64,000 nucleotides of DNA from Amorphophallus konjac (Eukaryota > Streptophyta > Magnoliopsida > Alismatales > Araceae): positions 228,600,641 through 228,664,640 of the forward strand of contig CM040126.1 of NCBI GenBank assembly GCA_022559845.1. Reading direction: 5' to 3'. The position numbers were made by a program, and so were the translations under genes. This document shows, piece by piece, positions 1 to 10,937 of the stretch; within the stretch, counting starts at the first letter, position 1, and each line of letters opens with the position of its first letter. The notes under the pieces are model-generated. The model saw only the letters and a program-made list of their open reading frames with translations, was not told the DNA's origin and did no database searches.

Positions 1-479
1 TCTTGGGGCGTGACAGTAGGTAAAAGCCTATTTTGTTGTAGTGACCATGGTCTGCATAAACCCCCTTTATTCCGACCAACATGATTACCCTTCAACCCTT
101 GGCCAATAAAATCCCAATGGGATGGCCAAAAGTCACCAAGGCTTCATCAAGTTGAGCCCCATGGGCAACAAGCAACTTACGGTCTTCTCTCGATGAGGAT
201 GGCGATCCAATTTTGATTTGTTGGTCTTGTGCTCAACAACTACATGCCGAGGGCATGTCGAATGATCACCCCTCATATGGCATTCGAGCCAAGACACAAA
301 CCTCCATGTCAGACTCTCTAGCGGATATCATGAAAAGACAATTCGGCAAGCACACGGCGAGGGAGACAATCTGGCCTACATCAACTTCCTTATAGGCAAG
401 TACACGCTAAGGGCACGGTACGTAAACCTAGACGCGAGACAATGTGTGGGGTCTCCACCCAGTCCTGATAGTGCCCGGC
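1..479. other. Left flank, unassigned
   Basis: No gene, LTR terminus or clear repeat unit was recognised here. The only open frames are short and lack family motifs. It belongs to whatever sequence the large element at 736 inserted into. Confidence 0.4.
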
Positions 480-730
480 TATGGCAATCTCAATGGCGCT
501 CAACTACTCCAACCACAGAAGTACCCCCAGCACCCAGTTACTCCAATCACAACAGTGCTCTCGGCACTGAACTGTCCAGTCCTAACGGCACTTGACTGTT
601 ATAGTCTCAACGGCTCTCAATAACTCCAATCACAGGTGTGCCCTCGACACCTTGCTACTCCAGCCACAACGGTGTCCACGGCACTCGACTACCCCAATCC
701 TGCAGGCACCTGATTGTCCCAATCTCAAAG
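480..730. repeat. Degenerate tandem repeat flanking the outer element
   Basis: Loosely repeated units built on a theme like ccaatcacaacagtgc followed by ggcacctgactgtcc. The same theme resumes at 56888 on the other side of the outer element, so one array was split by that insertion. Related wording also occurs in the 83-bp repeats inside the outer element's LTRs, which suggests the target was itself a related element. Confidence 0.6.
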
Positions 731-735
731 GAGTC
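731..735. repeat. Target-site duplication, left (gagtc)
   Basis: Five bases gagtc directly before the LTR start TGTTGGCACC. The right-hand partner after the 3' LTR is gcgtc (56883-56887), one mismatch, as expected for an old insertion. Confidence 0.55.
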
Positions 736-1720
736 TGTTGGCACCGGGTTATTTTCTTGAATTAATTGAGGATTAAGCATAGGGAAATACTCCCTAAATA
801 GAGCAAAACGACACATCGCCAGAGTTTCTCTACCATTCAAGTTGAGCTCAGAAATCGAGACACTTCATCGGGTTAAGCGGCGTAACGGAACAACCGGGGA
901 GCGGCCCCGAGCAAATGGCACTATGCCAGCCAGTTTCCCGACAACCGGGTCAGTTTTAGGATTCGAGACATCCTATCGTGCCTTACGACACTCTGTGATG
1001 ATTCGGGGATCACCCCCGGACACCCTACATACGGTATCACACCGCCGACACTTCAACAACCGGGGTAACTCGGGACTTAGAACAGCCTGCCGCATCATAC
1101 GGCTCTTCGCCAAGGAGCGAGGGTCATCCCGACCACCAGACAAATGACATCATCATGTCGACGCCCCATTCACCGGGCCCAACCAAGGGTCCTAACCAGC
1201 TAGCTGTGACCCATGGCAACATCAACAATTGATCGAGCCTACCTCCGATCACTCAGTTTGCGGGTTTACCCGCGTTCAACAAAGGTACCTGAGCCGACCC
1301 AGGGGCGCCCTGAAAACAAGCCACGTCACGTGGCGCCCAGCCACGAGACTGGGGTCTACCGTCGAGTTGCCTCCCTCTAGCTCTCTGAAGTCAAAGGAAG
1401 ACCCCTCTGGGCCAACCACAAGTTTTAGGAGCTCACAGCACCCTTATGCGGCCCACACACGCATGTCAGGAATTTTCCCGAGCACTTGGTGGGCGCATAT
1501 GCTCCAGCCACTCTACAACAAGCCAGAGCCCGACTCGGGACTCCCAACAACCCATCGCGTCATGCACCACCATTGTGCACCCTCGCACGCGGATCGACCT
1601 ACGCGGTTGAAGTCAAACTCGCTGTCTTTTGGTAGCCTGACTTATGGCAGTCAAACTCGCGGTCTAACCCAGGTAAATCCCTCCAGTCAAACCCGCGTAA
1701 ACCCCCCCCCATGGGTGGGG

Positions 1721-2119
1721 GTTTAAGCAGACCAGCCTGACCCCCCAGGCTGGTCCTCCTAAACCCCTGGGGAAAAAAAGTTTTTTTAACAAAAAAAAAC
1801 CCCAGCCCCAAGCCCAGTCTACCCAAACCCCATAGGTTTAGGTGGACCAGACTGGAGGCCCAGTCTGGTCCGCCTAAACCCATGGTTTAGGCCGACCAAC
1901 CCAGCCCCTAGAGTTGGTCCGCCTAAACCCATCTAGAAACCAAAAAAAAGTGTTTTTTTTTATATGAAAAACACCTCTGTGAGGGGTTTAGGCGGACCAG
2001 ACCAGCCCCTTGGGCTGGTCCGTCTAAACCCTCCCTCCCCCACTCCGTAAACAAAAAAAGGGTATTTTTTAAGTGTTTACCCGGACTAAGTTGGGCCTTC
2101 AACTTGGTCCGCCTAAACC
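1721..2119. repeat. Five long palindromes in the 5' LTR
   Basis: Imperfect inverted repeats at 1721-1764, 1835-1880, 1884-1929, 1985-2030 and 2075-2119. Each begins like GGTTTAGGCGGACCAG and ends with the complementary CTGGTCCGCCTAAACC, with a loop of roughly 6-10 bases. A-rich spacers separate most of them. The 3' LTR keeps four (54262-54615); its second one looks like a fusion of the second and third here. Confidence 0.85.
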
Positions 2120-2936
2120 CTTCCACCCTTCATCTTTCCCTAAAAAAACCTCACTAGCGGCTCATGTGGAATGCAATGCAAGAACTTACGACCTAACTGC
2201 TGCACCCTCGGAGTTCCTCTGTAGGTACCCAGCAACGGTCAAAGACGCGAGGAGCTAAGTGCGCGTGTGGTTGGCTTGTTGATCGGCTTGTACACACCAT
2301 GGGTATGTCACACGTACTCCCCTAATGTGGCGTCTAGCCATCGCACACCTATCCACTCCCATCGCACGTAAGGCGTAATAACAACGGCGAACACACCCGC
2401 ATCCTGGGTCAGCCCGTGTGTGACAACCCACGGTGGCTATGCATATGCCATGATACCGCACCTACTTCTGACACAGAACAGCGTGCCTACTACTCGCCCC
2501 GAGCTGGCAGCCAACCGCTCTGATTGATGACTCGAGTTAGCTAGACACTAGCCCGGGAGTAATATTCTCGGGGCCGGCCTTGACTCCCCAACATGGTGAC
2601 ACCCGCCCTACGGGACCGGTACCTGACCGCTCATTTTCGAGCCTCGTCCGACCTCTCTCAGGTGCCCGTTACAGTCCACCCCTACCATCTAGTCTAGCCC
2701 TTCCTCGGTGACTCGGGCCTACCCCAAGCTCCCCGAGGAGAGCCTCTGTAAAACACGTGGATATCCGCCTTGTTATGCATTGACCCGGGGACCGACCCAC
2801 GTGTCGGAATTGTCCCGTGGCTTGCGCCCATTGTACCTTGGCCCCCTCAGCCAATTTGTAAAACTCACATGGCTCTCATACAGCATGAAACTAGTTAAAT
2901 ACATGTACTTGTACTCAAGTCTCAGCCTCTCCCGGT

Positions 2937-3530
2937 GCCCGCCTCCTTCAGTCACAACGGTGCCCCCGGCACCCGACTGCCAGCTACTCCAATCACATCA
3001 GGTCCCGCGGCACCCAATCACTCAACAACTCCAGTCACAACGGTGCCTCCGGCACCCGACTGCCAGTCACATCGGGCCTTGAGCACGACCATTGAGGTCT
3101 ATCGGCGCCCGCCTCCTTCAGTCACAACGGTGCCCCCAGCACCCGACTGCTAGGTACTCCAGTCACATCGAGGCCTACGGCACCCAATCACTCAACAACT
3201 CCAGTAACAACAGTGCCCCTGGCACCCGACTGCCAGCTACTCTAGTCACATCGGGGCCCGCGGCACCCGATCACTCAACAACTCTAGTCACAACAGTGCC
3301 CCCGGCACCCGACTGCCAGCTACTCCAGTCACATTGGGACCCGTGACACCCGATCACTCAACAACTCCAGTCACAACGGTTCCCCCGGCACCCGACTGCC
3401 AGCTACTCCAGTCACATCGGGGCCCGCGGCACCCGATCACTCAACAACCCCAGTCATAACGGTGCCCCCGACACCCGACTGCCAGCTACTCCAGTCACAT
3501 CAGGGCTCGCGGCACCGGACCACTCAACTT
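2937..3530. repeat. 83-bp tandem repeat in the 5' LTR
   Basis: The marker ctcaacaact recurs at about 3021, 3191, 3274, 3357 and 3440, giving a period of 83 bp (one double step of 170). The 3' LTR has the same layout at 55501, 55671, 55754, 55837 and 55920, so the array predates insertion. The unit contains agtcacaacggtgcccc and ccgatcactcaacaac. Confidence 0.85.
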
Positions 3531-3766
3531 CCCCAGCATAATGGTGCCTATGGCACCCCTACTGCCCCAACCTCGACATTGTTTCATGTTGGGAAGACAT
3601 TGTGACGCCCCTCAGGCGCCATCATGCTGAGTCACAGGTCCTCTGACGGACACTATGTATAGATACGAAACTACCCACACAATAACGCAATGACCCGGGG
3701 ACTGTCGTAAATGACAGAATTGTCCTGTGGCATGCAAGCACTTGTAATCGGGCTCTCACGCCCCCA

Positions 3767-3773
3767 TATAAAT
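3767..3773 (+). promoter_or_regulatory. LTR TATA box (outer element)
   Basis: TATAAAT in a C-rich context, conserved in the 3' LTR at 56246-56252. It places the U3/R border near 3795 and leaves about 600 bp of R-U5. Confidence 0.6.
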
Positions 3774-3986
3774 GTCTTTCATGGCACAGAAGTCATGTAA
3801 TCTAGTCAGGGAGTGGATCCCCCCCCTCGCCAGAACCAGTCTCTCTGCCCCTAGTTATCCCTGTTATGTTGTTGTTGCCCTATCGCTGTTGCATGGACTA
3901 ATCCCTCCCGACATCGCGGCTCCCAGGGTCCATGACTCTCTCTTCGGCAATAGAAACAAAAGGTGTTCGAATTCAATCTGATGTAA

Positions 3987-3992
3987 AATAAA
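3987..3992 (+). promoter_or_regulatory. Likely polyadenylation signal in R (outer element)
   Basis: AATAAA about 215 bases after the TATA box, also present in the 3' LTR near 56467. Position fits the 3' end of R. Confidence 0.4.
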
Positions 3993-4407
3993 CATCAGTT
4001 GCTTACGGTCGGTGGGGAAAGACATCCAGTACACGAATCCCCATAATCACATGCACACTTATACCAGTGGAACCTCCTCCTCTCCACGTGGCGCACGACA
4101 TTTCATGCTCACGTATTGTGCCCTGGCGGCACATCCCCAGTCAAACACTTGGTTCCGCTGGTAATCGTCGAGAAATCGACTAGCACGCCCGCATTCCACC
4201 CAGCCATCTCTGTGCCAGTCACCCAGAACGATTAACCATACGCCATCCCTTCCAGTCCATTCATATCGTTCTCTCTGCCTTCTTCACAATACCCCCAGAA
4301 TCCCCGCGTGCCCAGTCAACCTATCTCGGCCTTCCGTAAAAAGGCGAGTGTGCGCCCCCACCGCCAAGAGAAAACAAGAAGTGACTCCCCGCGCACATAA
4401 AACAAAT

Positions 4408-4425
4408 TGGCACTCCCGGTGGGAC
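4408..4425 (+). promoter_or_regulatory. Primer-binding site of outer element
   Basis: TGGCACTCCCGGTGGGAC begins three bases after the 5' LTR end. It differs by one base from TGGCACGCCCGGTGGGA, the primer site of the nested Tat element (34131-34147, - strand). The tRNA it pairs with was not identified. Confidence 0.7.
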
Positions 4426-5179
4426 ATCTCCTACCTTTCTTCTTTCTACCGAAGAAGAGTCACACATGCCAAGTGTACGCCGCAATGCCCTCGCCTTTTC
4501 TTATCGGAGAGGAAGCGGAGGGGCCCTGTCCAGAATGCAACATGCGGCCGGTCATCATCGAGCGACCAACTTGCACCAGCAACAACAACAACAACAACAA
4601 ACCAGTGGCGATAGTGACCTACGGTTCAATCGTCATCGCCATCCACGCCGGGCACCTACGGTTGGCAACGCCAATCGTGTTCGGCAACGCTACCTTGACT
4701 TTCGACTCGCCCTGATCCTCAGACGCCATTGCCATGGTCGACAAGCAGCCTAGTCCGGTGACTGCCCATACAGGAAGCTGGCCCCTCTACTCCTCCAGCA
4801 ACAGAGACCCACGCGGTCATTGACCCCTGAGTCCCCAGCTCTGCCAGCACCCGACACAGGCATTCTGCCCCGGGTCCCCGGCTCCTTAGCACCTCACTCG
4901 GGCTCTCAGCTTCGAGTCCCAGCCAAGCCTGCCCCCAGCACGGGCTCCCCCCTAGGATCAAGGCCTCCCAGCATGCTATTCGGGCCTCTCGACCCGAGTC
5001 TCGGACAAGCCAACACTCAGGATGGGCTTTCAACCCCGAGTTCGAGGCGCCCTAGTATCTGGCTCACGTACACAACTCCTGGGTCTCATCAAGGTTGGTC
5101 CCCGATGCGGACTCTCCGCATTGGGCCCCTGGCCTCCCAGCTCTACGACGGTGTCTTTACCCCTACAATCCAGCAATGC
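4426..5179 (+). other. Outer element leader, non-coding, with (CAA)n
   Basis: Follows the primer site. It contains a CAA microsatellite at about 4579-4602 and then a C-rich tract with repeated cccgagtccc-like words leading into the 42-bp array. Overlapping open frames lack any gag-like motif. Confidence 0.5.
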
Positions 5180-5950
5180 CAACTCCCAACACGGCCACCA
5201 AGCCCTGGGACGTGGCCACCAAAACACCCAAGACAGGCGTTCAGCCCGGGTCCCAGTTCCAGCAACAGCCAAGGTGGGCTTTTAGCCCTAGGTCTCAGTT
5301 CCAGCAACACTCAAGAGGGGCGTCTAACCCCGGGGTCCAGCTCCACCAACACTCGAGATGGGCATCCAGCCCCCGGGTCCTACATACATCAATACCCGAG
5401 ACGGGTTTTCAGCCCTGGGTATCAGCTACATCAACACCCAAGATGGGCGCTCCGCCCTGAATCCCAGAATTCATGGATCACTAGCACCCAAGATGGGCGT
5501 TCAACCCCAGGTTTCAGCTCCAGCATTACCAAAAAAAGGGGCGTCCAGCTCTAGGATCCAGCTCCAGTAGCACCCAAGGCGAGAGTTCAGCCCCGGGTTC
5601 CAGCTCTGTCAACACCAAGGATGGGTCGCCTGCCCTGGGATCCAGTTCCATCAATACCTAAGACAAGTGTTCAGCCTGAGTCCCAATTCCATCAACATCC
5701 AAGATGGTCGTTCAACCCGGGTCCCAGTTCCATCAATGCCCAAGACGGGCGTTCAGCCCCATCTCCCAGTTTCATCAGCACCCGAGATGGGCCTCCAGCC
5801 CCGGGTTCCAGTTTCGACAACGCCCAAGATCAGCATCCAGTCCGGGGTCCTAGCATCATCGGCACTGGAGGCGGGCTTCTAGCCCGGAATCCCAGCGTCG
5901 TCAAGCACTCATTTTGGGTTTCTAGTCCCAAATCCTAGCTTCATCAGCTC
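5180..5950. repeat. 42-bp tandem repeat array
   Basis: The word cagttccagcaacac recurs about every 42 bp (5254, 5296, 5338, 5380, 5423 and on), followed by caagatgggcgttcagccc. Because 42 is a multiple of three, each frame stays open over many units and gives long spurious ORFs. Units diverge by point changes. Confidence 0.75.
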
Positions 5951-6840
5951 CCAATACAGGCTTTCAGCCTCGGGCACTAGCTTTGCCGACACCTAGTATG
6001 AGCGTCAAGCTCTGGGTCATCATCCCTCTGACATCCTCAGTTCACAACATGGGTCACGAACCCCGAGTTCCGGCAACAACTCCAACGGCCTAAGTGAACA
6101 CCAAGTTCCAGGTCGCCATTTTGTCAACCCCAACTCAGGCACTGCACTCCCGAGTTCCAACTACACCGAGACTCACCAGAGATGCCATGCTCCATATGAC
6201 CCCGGACCGAGTTCATTCGGTCCACCACTTTGGTGTTGAGTTAACCTCAGCCCTACAAAAAGGAACGGGTGTCATGACGACTATAAAAATGGGTGACCCA
6301 CCGTCGCCGCCCCTACCTCCAGAAGATGGGGTGAGGCTCAAAGAAGCCGATGCACAAGTATCACAGCGGGGGTAATCACCCCGGTCCAGTATCAAACCTT
6401 CTAAGCCCAAGCAAGGGGGAAACTCCAAGGTGGAGTGCCGGTCCTCCCTCAGATGAATATGGGTCATTAGAAGAGAGGCCCAGCCCATTTGGGGGTAACG
6501 GGTCAAGAGATCCCTCCACTCACCAGAATGGCCCCAAGCCCAAAATCCAGCAGAGCGGCTGTCGGCTTAAGATCTTACTAATCCGGTGAAGCATTTATCG
6601 GGATAGACTCCAGCTCTTGATAGACAGGGGGGAACCGACATCAACCAATAACTTGGAAACTTACCCTGCCAACGTCGATCAATGATTGGAGGTGAATCCT
6701 GCCAACACCCACCCAATAGCTTGAGAGAAACTCCACCCGCGTCGGCCAGCGATTTGGTGGAACCCCTGCCAACGCCAACTGGTCACACTAACAAAGCTCC
6801 ATCGGGTCCCCACCGATGGCTACCAGCAAACCCGGGTGGG
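5951..6840. other. Outer interior, mostly unrecognised
   Basis: Nothing clear at 5951-6640. At about 6640-6790 a ~55-bp theme (cctgccaacgccaac, then gatttggtgg) recurs about three times. No complete ORF of a known family. Confidence 0.4.
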
Positions 6841-6912
6841 GAGGTCTATCCCTTCGATATTTATCATGTCCCAAGGGGTAGCAACACCCAGGCAGACACT
6901 CAGTCCAAGCGC
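6841..6912 (+). pseudogene. Remnant of Tat-type (archaeal-like) RNase H
   Basis: In one + frame this stretch reads HVPRGSNTQADTQSK after an FDIY segment. It matches the C-terminal block of the second RNase H of Tat elements; the nested element at 9862-38664 has HVARGENAQADALAKLA at that place in its own protein. The Asp of the QAD block is present. Nothing else of the RNase H fold is readable around it: the sequence before it is a short repeat, and no integrase follows. If real, it shows that the outer element descends from a coding Tat element that lost pol. The match is about 20 residues, so chance cannot be excluded. Its place upstream of the triple-hairpin modules matches the pol-then-module order of the intact element. 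Confidence 0.5.
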
Positions 6913-7139
6913 GGCTTCGGCCATCATGTTCACTGTGGTCGGGCCACCCAGATTCCAGTCAAAGTCCCAGCCACCTACAGCAAAGACCAGCCGGTGTCTG
7001 GATCCACCCTAAAGTGCCGAACCACTCGGTTGGGGGTCTATCCACAGTCGCTTCTACAACAGCAACAAGTAGCCAATGACGCAACCCTCGGGCAACGTCC
7101 CCAAACAGTAACAAGCTAAGGACAACAACCGCGGCTCGC

Positions 7140-7430
7140 AGGTACCAAAAAACAAAAAAAAACAAAAAATGGGGGCTAAAAATAGAGATGATGCGGCGGA
7201 CTCAGGCACTGTCTCCATAAGGTGGCTGGGGGCAAAAAGGCTACAAACCCGGCTGAGGTGAAAACCCGCGAGGGTGCCTCAGGCAAAATCGGGTTACCCC
7301 TCGGTGTGAAAACACGTAAGGGCGCACCGAAAAAAGTAAAAGGGGGCCAACTCTGGCGAAAGCCCGAAAGGGCGGTGGAGCTGCTAAAGAGAAAAAGAAA
7401 AAAAAATCTCTTCCTCTCTAGGAACAACCA
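7140..7430 (+). other. Structured RNA module, copy A (triple GNRA hairpin)
   Basis: Three 30-base stem-loops at 7253-7282, 7301-7330 and 7351-7380, with 18- and 20-base spacers. Each reads 8-base arm, AAAA (AAAG in the third), CCC (CAC in the second), a GNRA tetraloop (GCGA, GTAA, GAAA), GGG, 8-base arm. Upstream are an A-rich run and a conserved AAAATAGAGAT block; the second spacer carries the purine run AAAAAAGTAAAAGGGGG. Function unknown. The copies at 8160, 9130 and 15100 (reverse strand) share the plan. Confidence 0.8.
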
Positions 7431-7440
7431 ACCACCTCAC

Positions 7441-8159
7441 TCTAAATCCCTAACCGGTCCACCACAATAGTGGGTCAGCATACCTTCTTCTGGCTGTCAC
7501 ACCATAACAATCGGCCTATACCCAGTCTTTGACCAATACGCCATCACAGTCGATCATCTCCCAGCATCCAAGTCAATATACCATCACTGTCGACCTACCT
7601 ATTTCCTCCTAGTCTCACACTATCCCCGTTTGCCACTACCCTCTTGACCAATATGCCGCCACGGCCGGTCAAGCCTCCACTTTGGTCATCCCCCTTCACA
7701 GTCGACCTACACCTACCCTTGACAAAAACACCTCCACAGTCGGTCAAACACTCGATCTCTGGCCAAAACACCATAATGGTTGGCCTACGTACCACCCAGT
7801 TCCTGACCAATACACATTCTTGGTCGGTTAAATCCCTAATCTTTTGGCCAATGCACCTCTTTGGTCACTCTACATCAATTCATGGCTTATACGCCGCCAC
7901 AACCCAGAACCTCAACCTTTGGATCATCAAAGTCAACCCGTTCAAGCTTCAGTCCAAGCTCCAGCTACAAGCTACACGGATAAGCCAGCCTGAAGGTCTA
8001 CGTGAACCCCCAGATTGCTTGGCAACCAACCAAGCCCCATCGAGTAACTCCAGCATCAACATAGAGGATCAACAACAATGATCCCCCAACAGTGTCCTTC
8101 GACGACGGCAAGCTAAGGAAACCCAGCGCCAGTCACCGAACAGCCAAAAGGCTCTCAGG
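7441..8159. other. Degenerate repeat spacer between modules A and B
   Basis: Loose repeats of a gaccaatacnccnccacagtcgg-like theme; no coding evidence. A similar spacer lies between modules B and C (8431-9129). Confidence 0.5.
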
Positions 8160-8430
8160 TAAACAAAAAAAATCAACAAAAAAAATGGGGGTTAAACATA
8201 GAGATATCCAGGCGGACTCAATCGTTCTCTTTCTCAAGGAAGCGGCTGGGGGCAAGAAGACTAGTAACCCTGTTGAGGTGGAAACTCGCAAGAGCACCTC
8301 AAGAAAAATTGGGTAACCCCTTGATGCGAAAACCCTCAAGGGCACATCGAAAAAAGTAAAAGGGGGCCAGCTCTGACGAAAACCCGAAAGGGCGACTGGG
8401 CTGGTAAAGAGAACAAAAACAAAATTTCTC
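8160..8430 (+). other. Structured RNA module, copy B
   Basis: Hairpins at 8273-8302, 8321-8350 and 8371-8400, same 30-base length and 18/20 spacing as copy A. The first is TTGAGGTG-GAAA-CTC-GCAA-GAG-CACCTCAA, a perfect 8-bp stem in which the inner CCC/GGG pair has changed to CTC/GAG on both sides, a compensatory change. The second has a TCAA loop, the only non-GNRA loop of the twelve. Confidence 0.8.
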
Positions 8431-9129
8431 TTCTCCCTCAGCTGGGGCAACCAACTACCCACCTTCCAGCAATCATATCCCCATCTAGTTGGCCCACACC
8501 AGTCCCTGACTAATCACCTGCTCCAATTTATAAATCCTGCACCTCCCTGTCGGCCATATACCATCACGTTCGGCCTAAACAAGCTCCCCAGGCCACTCCC
8601 CTCCCTTGGTGGCCTATACCAGTACCTGGCTAGTACACCTCTCTAGCTCGTTGATCTTACACTCCCCATTTAGCCATACACCACCCCAGTTGGCTCACAC
8701 TTCCTCCGACCTCACACCACCATGGTCGGCCCATATACACTAGCAATTCATGCACCATTCCAGTCATTCATTCCAACAAACCTCAGCCTACACACCACCC
8801 TGGTTGGCCTCTAAACCACATCAACCTTGGATCCATCTATCATGAGGATCCATCAACCTTGAACTCCCTGTCACCTACCTGTCATGGTCGAGTCACCATG
8901 AACCCAGTCATGACTCCAGTAATACGCCATAAAGGCATACCACTTCCCAGATCCCAGTCCAGACTCCAGCAATACGCCACCAAGGCTCACCTATTCCTAG
9001 ATCACTAGCCAAATTCCAGACTACTAAGCAACCAGCGAAAGCCACAATCACGGCTACAACAGCTACAAACCATCAACAACACAAAATCAGGTCATGTCCC
9101 CTGACAGCAGCACACTACGGACGACAGTT
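8431..9129. other. Degenerate repeat spacer between modules B and C
   Basis: Short irregular repeats with ttggcctacaccaccatggtc-like words; no gene seen. Confidence 0.5.
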
Positions 9130-9400
9130 ACTAGGATCCCAGGTCAAAAAAAGGGGGGGTTAAAAATAGAGATACCCCGGCGGCCTCAGTCAACTCCCTC
9201 CGCGGGACTACTGAGGGCAAAAATTGACATCAACCCAGCTAAGGTGAAAACCCGCAAGGGCACCTTAGGTAAAATCGGGTAACCTCTCGGTGTGAAAACT
9301 CGCAAGGGCGCACCGAAAAAAGTAAAAGGGGGCCAGCTCTGGCGAAAACCCGCAAGGGTAGTAGAGCTAGTAAAGGTAATAAAAAAAGACTCTCTTCCTT
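9130..9400 (+). other. Structured RNA module, copy C
   Basis: Hairpins at 9239-9268, 9287-9316 and 9337-9366. The first is CTAAGGTG-AAAA-CCC-GCAA-GGG-CACCTTAG with a perfect 8-bp outer stem. All three loops are GCAA. Spacers are 18 and 20 bases, as in copies A and B. Confidence 0.82.
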
Positions 9401-9499
9401 TCTACTCCTCGCTGATGAAAGCCATCGACCGCGACATCTCGCCGATGGCAAGCTCAACATCACTCCACAACAATGGTGGCCACTACACCCCCGAGGGAT

Positions 9500-9856
9500 T
9501 GTCATCCCAGGTGCCAGTTTATAGTTCCAGTTCCAGTTTCCAGTCCCAATATTTTGGCTACAACGCCTTCGCAGGCCAGTCGCCCAGTCACCAGTCCCAG
9601 CTTCCGGCTACAACGCCTTGATAGGCCAACCGCCCAGTTCTAGTTTCAGTCACCAGTCCCAGCTTCCGGCTACAACGCCTTCACAGGCCAGCTGCCCAGT
9701 TCAATTCCAGTCACCAATCCCACTATTCTGGCTACAACGCCTTCACAGGCCAGCCGCCCAATTCCAGTTCCAGTATTCCGGCTACAACGCCTACGCAGGC
9801 TAGCTGGCCAGCTCCAGTCACAGTCTCCGGTTGCAACACCCCCAGCGGTCAGCCGG
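9500..9856. repeat. 50/62-bp tandem repeat, left part
   Basis: The word ggctacaacgcc recurs at 9556, 9606, 9668, 9730 and 9780, with steps of 50 and 62 bp. The same array continues at 38670-39010 (ctgcaacacccccagcggtcag), so the Tat element inserted inside it. Confidence 0.75.
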
Positions 9857-9861
9857 CCAAC
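9857..9861. repeat. Target-site duplication ccaac (left)
   Basis: Identical to 38665-38669; proves the ends of the Tat element. Confidence 0.9.
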
Positions 9862-10937
9862 TGTGGACGCACTTTAATTCGCCGGTTCATGTGGTTTCAT
9901 CTATTAAGTGCGTGGGCGTGCCAGTCACCGAAGTGACGATTTATTCGGACTCCGAAGAGTCCATGGTGCGCTCGATCTGACTTCATCAGGCGATTGTGTG
10001 GTTCGTGTCGGAACCGAATCCCGTAGTACCATCAAGGTTACGACGTCATTTACATCTCTCATACGAGGGAATACCCTTGATTAATTGCCAAAATTAGGGG
10101 TCCTGCGGCCGAAAAGAATAATACTAATTGCGTGAGAAAGAGACAGGAGAAAATCACATCAAAGTACGCATTAGGATGCGAGCCACTGGCCATGTCGGTC
10201 ACTCGCGGACCTTTTCATGTTCGGACACGGGTCCATGATAGAAACGCGACGGAAAACTGGGGCGATGAATGAATCCGATCTGATTAGAATGTCGGCCCAA
10301 GACTGGATCGGGGCACGGTCATGTCGGGACGAATCCCAAGACTCGGGCCCGGCCTGCCAGGGCGGCATCACTATTCCTTCTGCGTCGAATCACGGAGAGA
10401 GAGAGAGAGCTGCAATGTAGAATTATTAATACCTTGTAATGTTTTATCATTATTACTCTTATTATCATGTTGCTCATTCCTCTTCCCGCATCTGTTCCGG
10501 GTAACTTCCCTTATCTTGCTTATTGCCGTTATTGCCCCCCCTCCTTTTATTATTATTATTATTGCCATTTATTTCATTCGTCATCATTTTTTTTCTGTAC
10601 GGATATGTTCAGGTTCATTTATTCATCATGACTTTTATTTGTTTGTTAGTGCTGCCATTAGATGCCTATATGTATATGTATATGTGTGTATTCATATATT
10701 GTATATATATATATATATATTTATTATTATTTTCTTTGGGGGAGCTGGCCCCTAGTGGGTTGAAAGGGGGGCTAAAAGGGGAGTGTATCGCTGAAGGAAG
10801 GTGAGCAGAAGAGTGTGCCGGCGAAGGGCTGGAGTTATGTGCCGTTGAAGGGCATGAAGAGGGCGTACCGATGAAGGTCTGAAGGAAGTGCGCCGCTGGG
10901 GCGATGGCTGGAGAGTGTGTCGGTGAAGGAGGGGGGA

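Larger units (their letters stand above)
736..4404 (+). repeat. 5' LTR of outer element (3,669 bp)
   Basis: Direct copy of 53312-56882. It starts TG and ends CA, has a TATA box at 3767 and AATAAA at 3987, and contains five palindromes (1721-2119) and an 83-bp tandem repeat (about 2937-3530). An extra stretch near 870-950 is missing from the 3' copy. The stretches 1000-1700, 2120-2930 and 4000-4400 carry no gene; ORFs there lack family motifs. Confidence 0.9.

Noticed and set aside
736..4404. Inverted-repeat DNA transposon built on the palindromes
   Set aside because: The palindromes lie inside a direct LTR with TG...CA ends and are repeated five times; they do not bound an element.
4820..5554. 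A 244-codon ORF in the outer element
   Set aside because: Produced by the 42-bp period; overlapping frames are also open and there is no domain.
7140..9400. ENE-type RNA stability element
   Set aside because: ENEs need a U-rich internal loop that binds a poly(A) tail; here the bulge is AAAA and the loops are GNRA.
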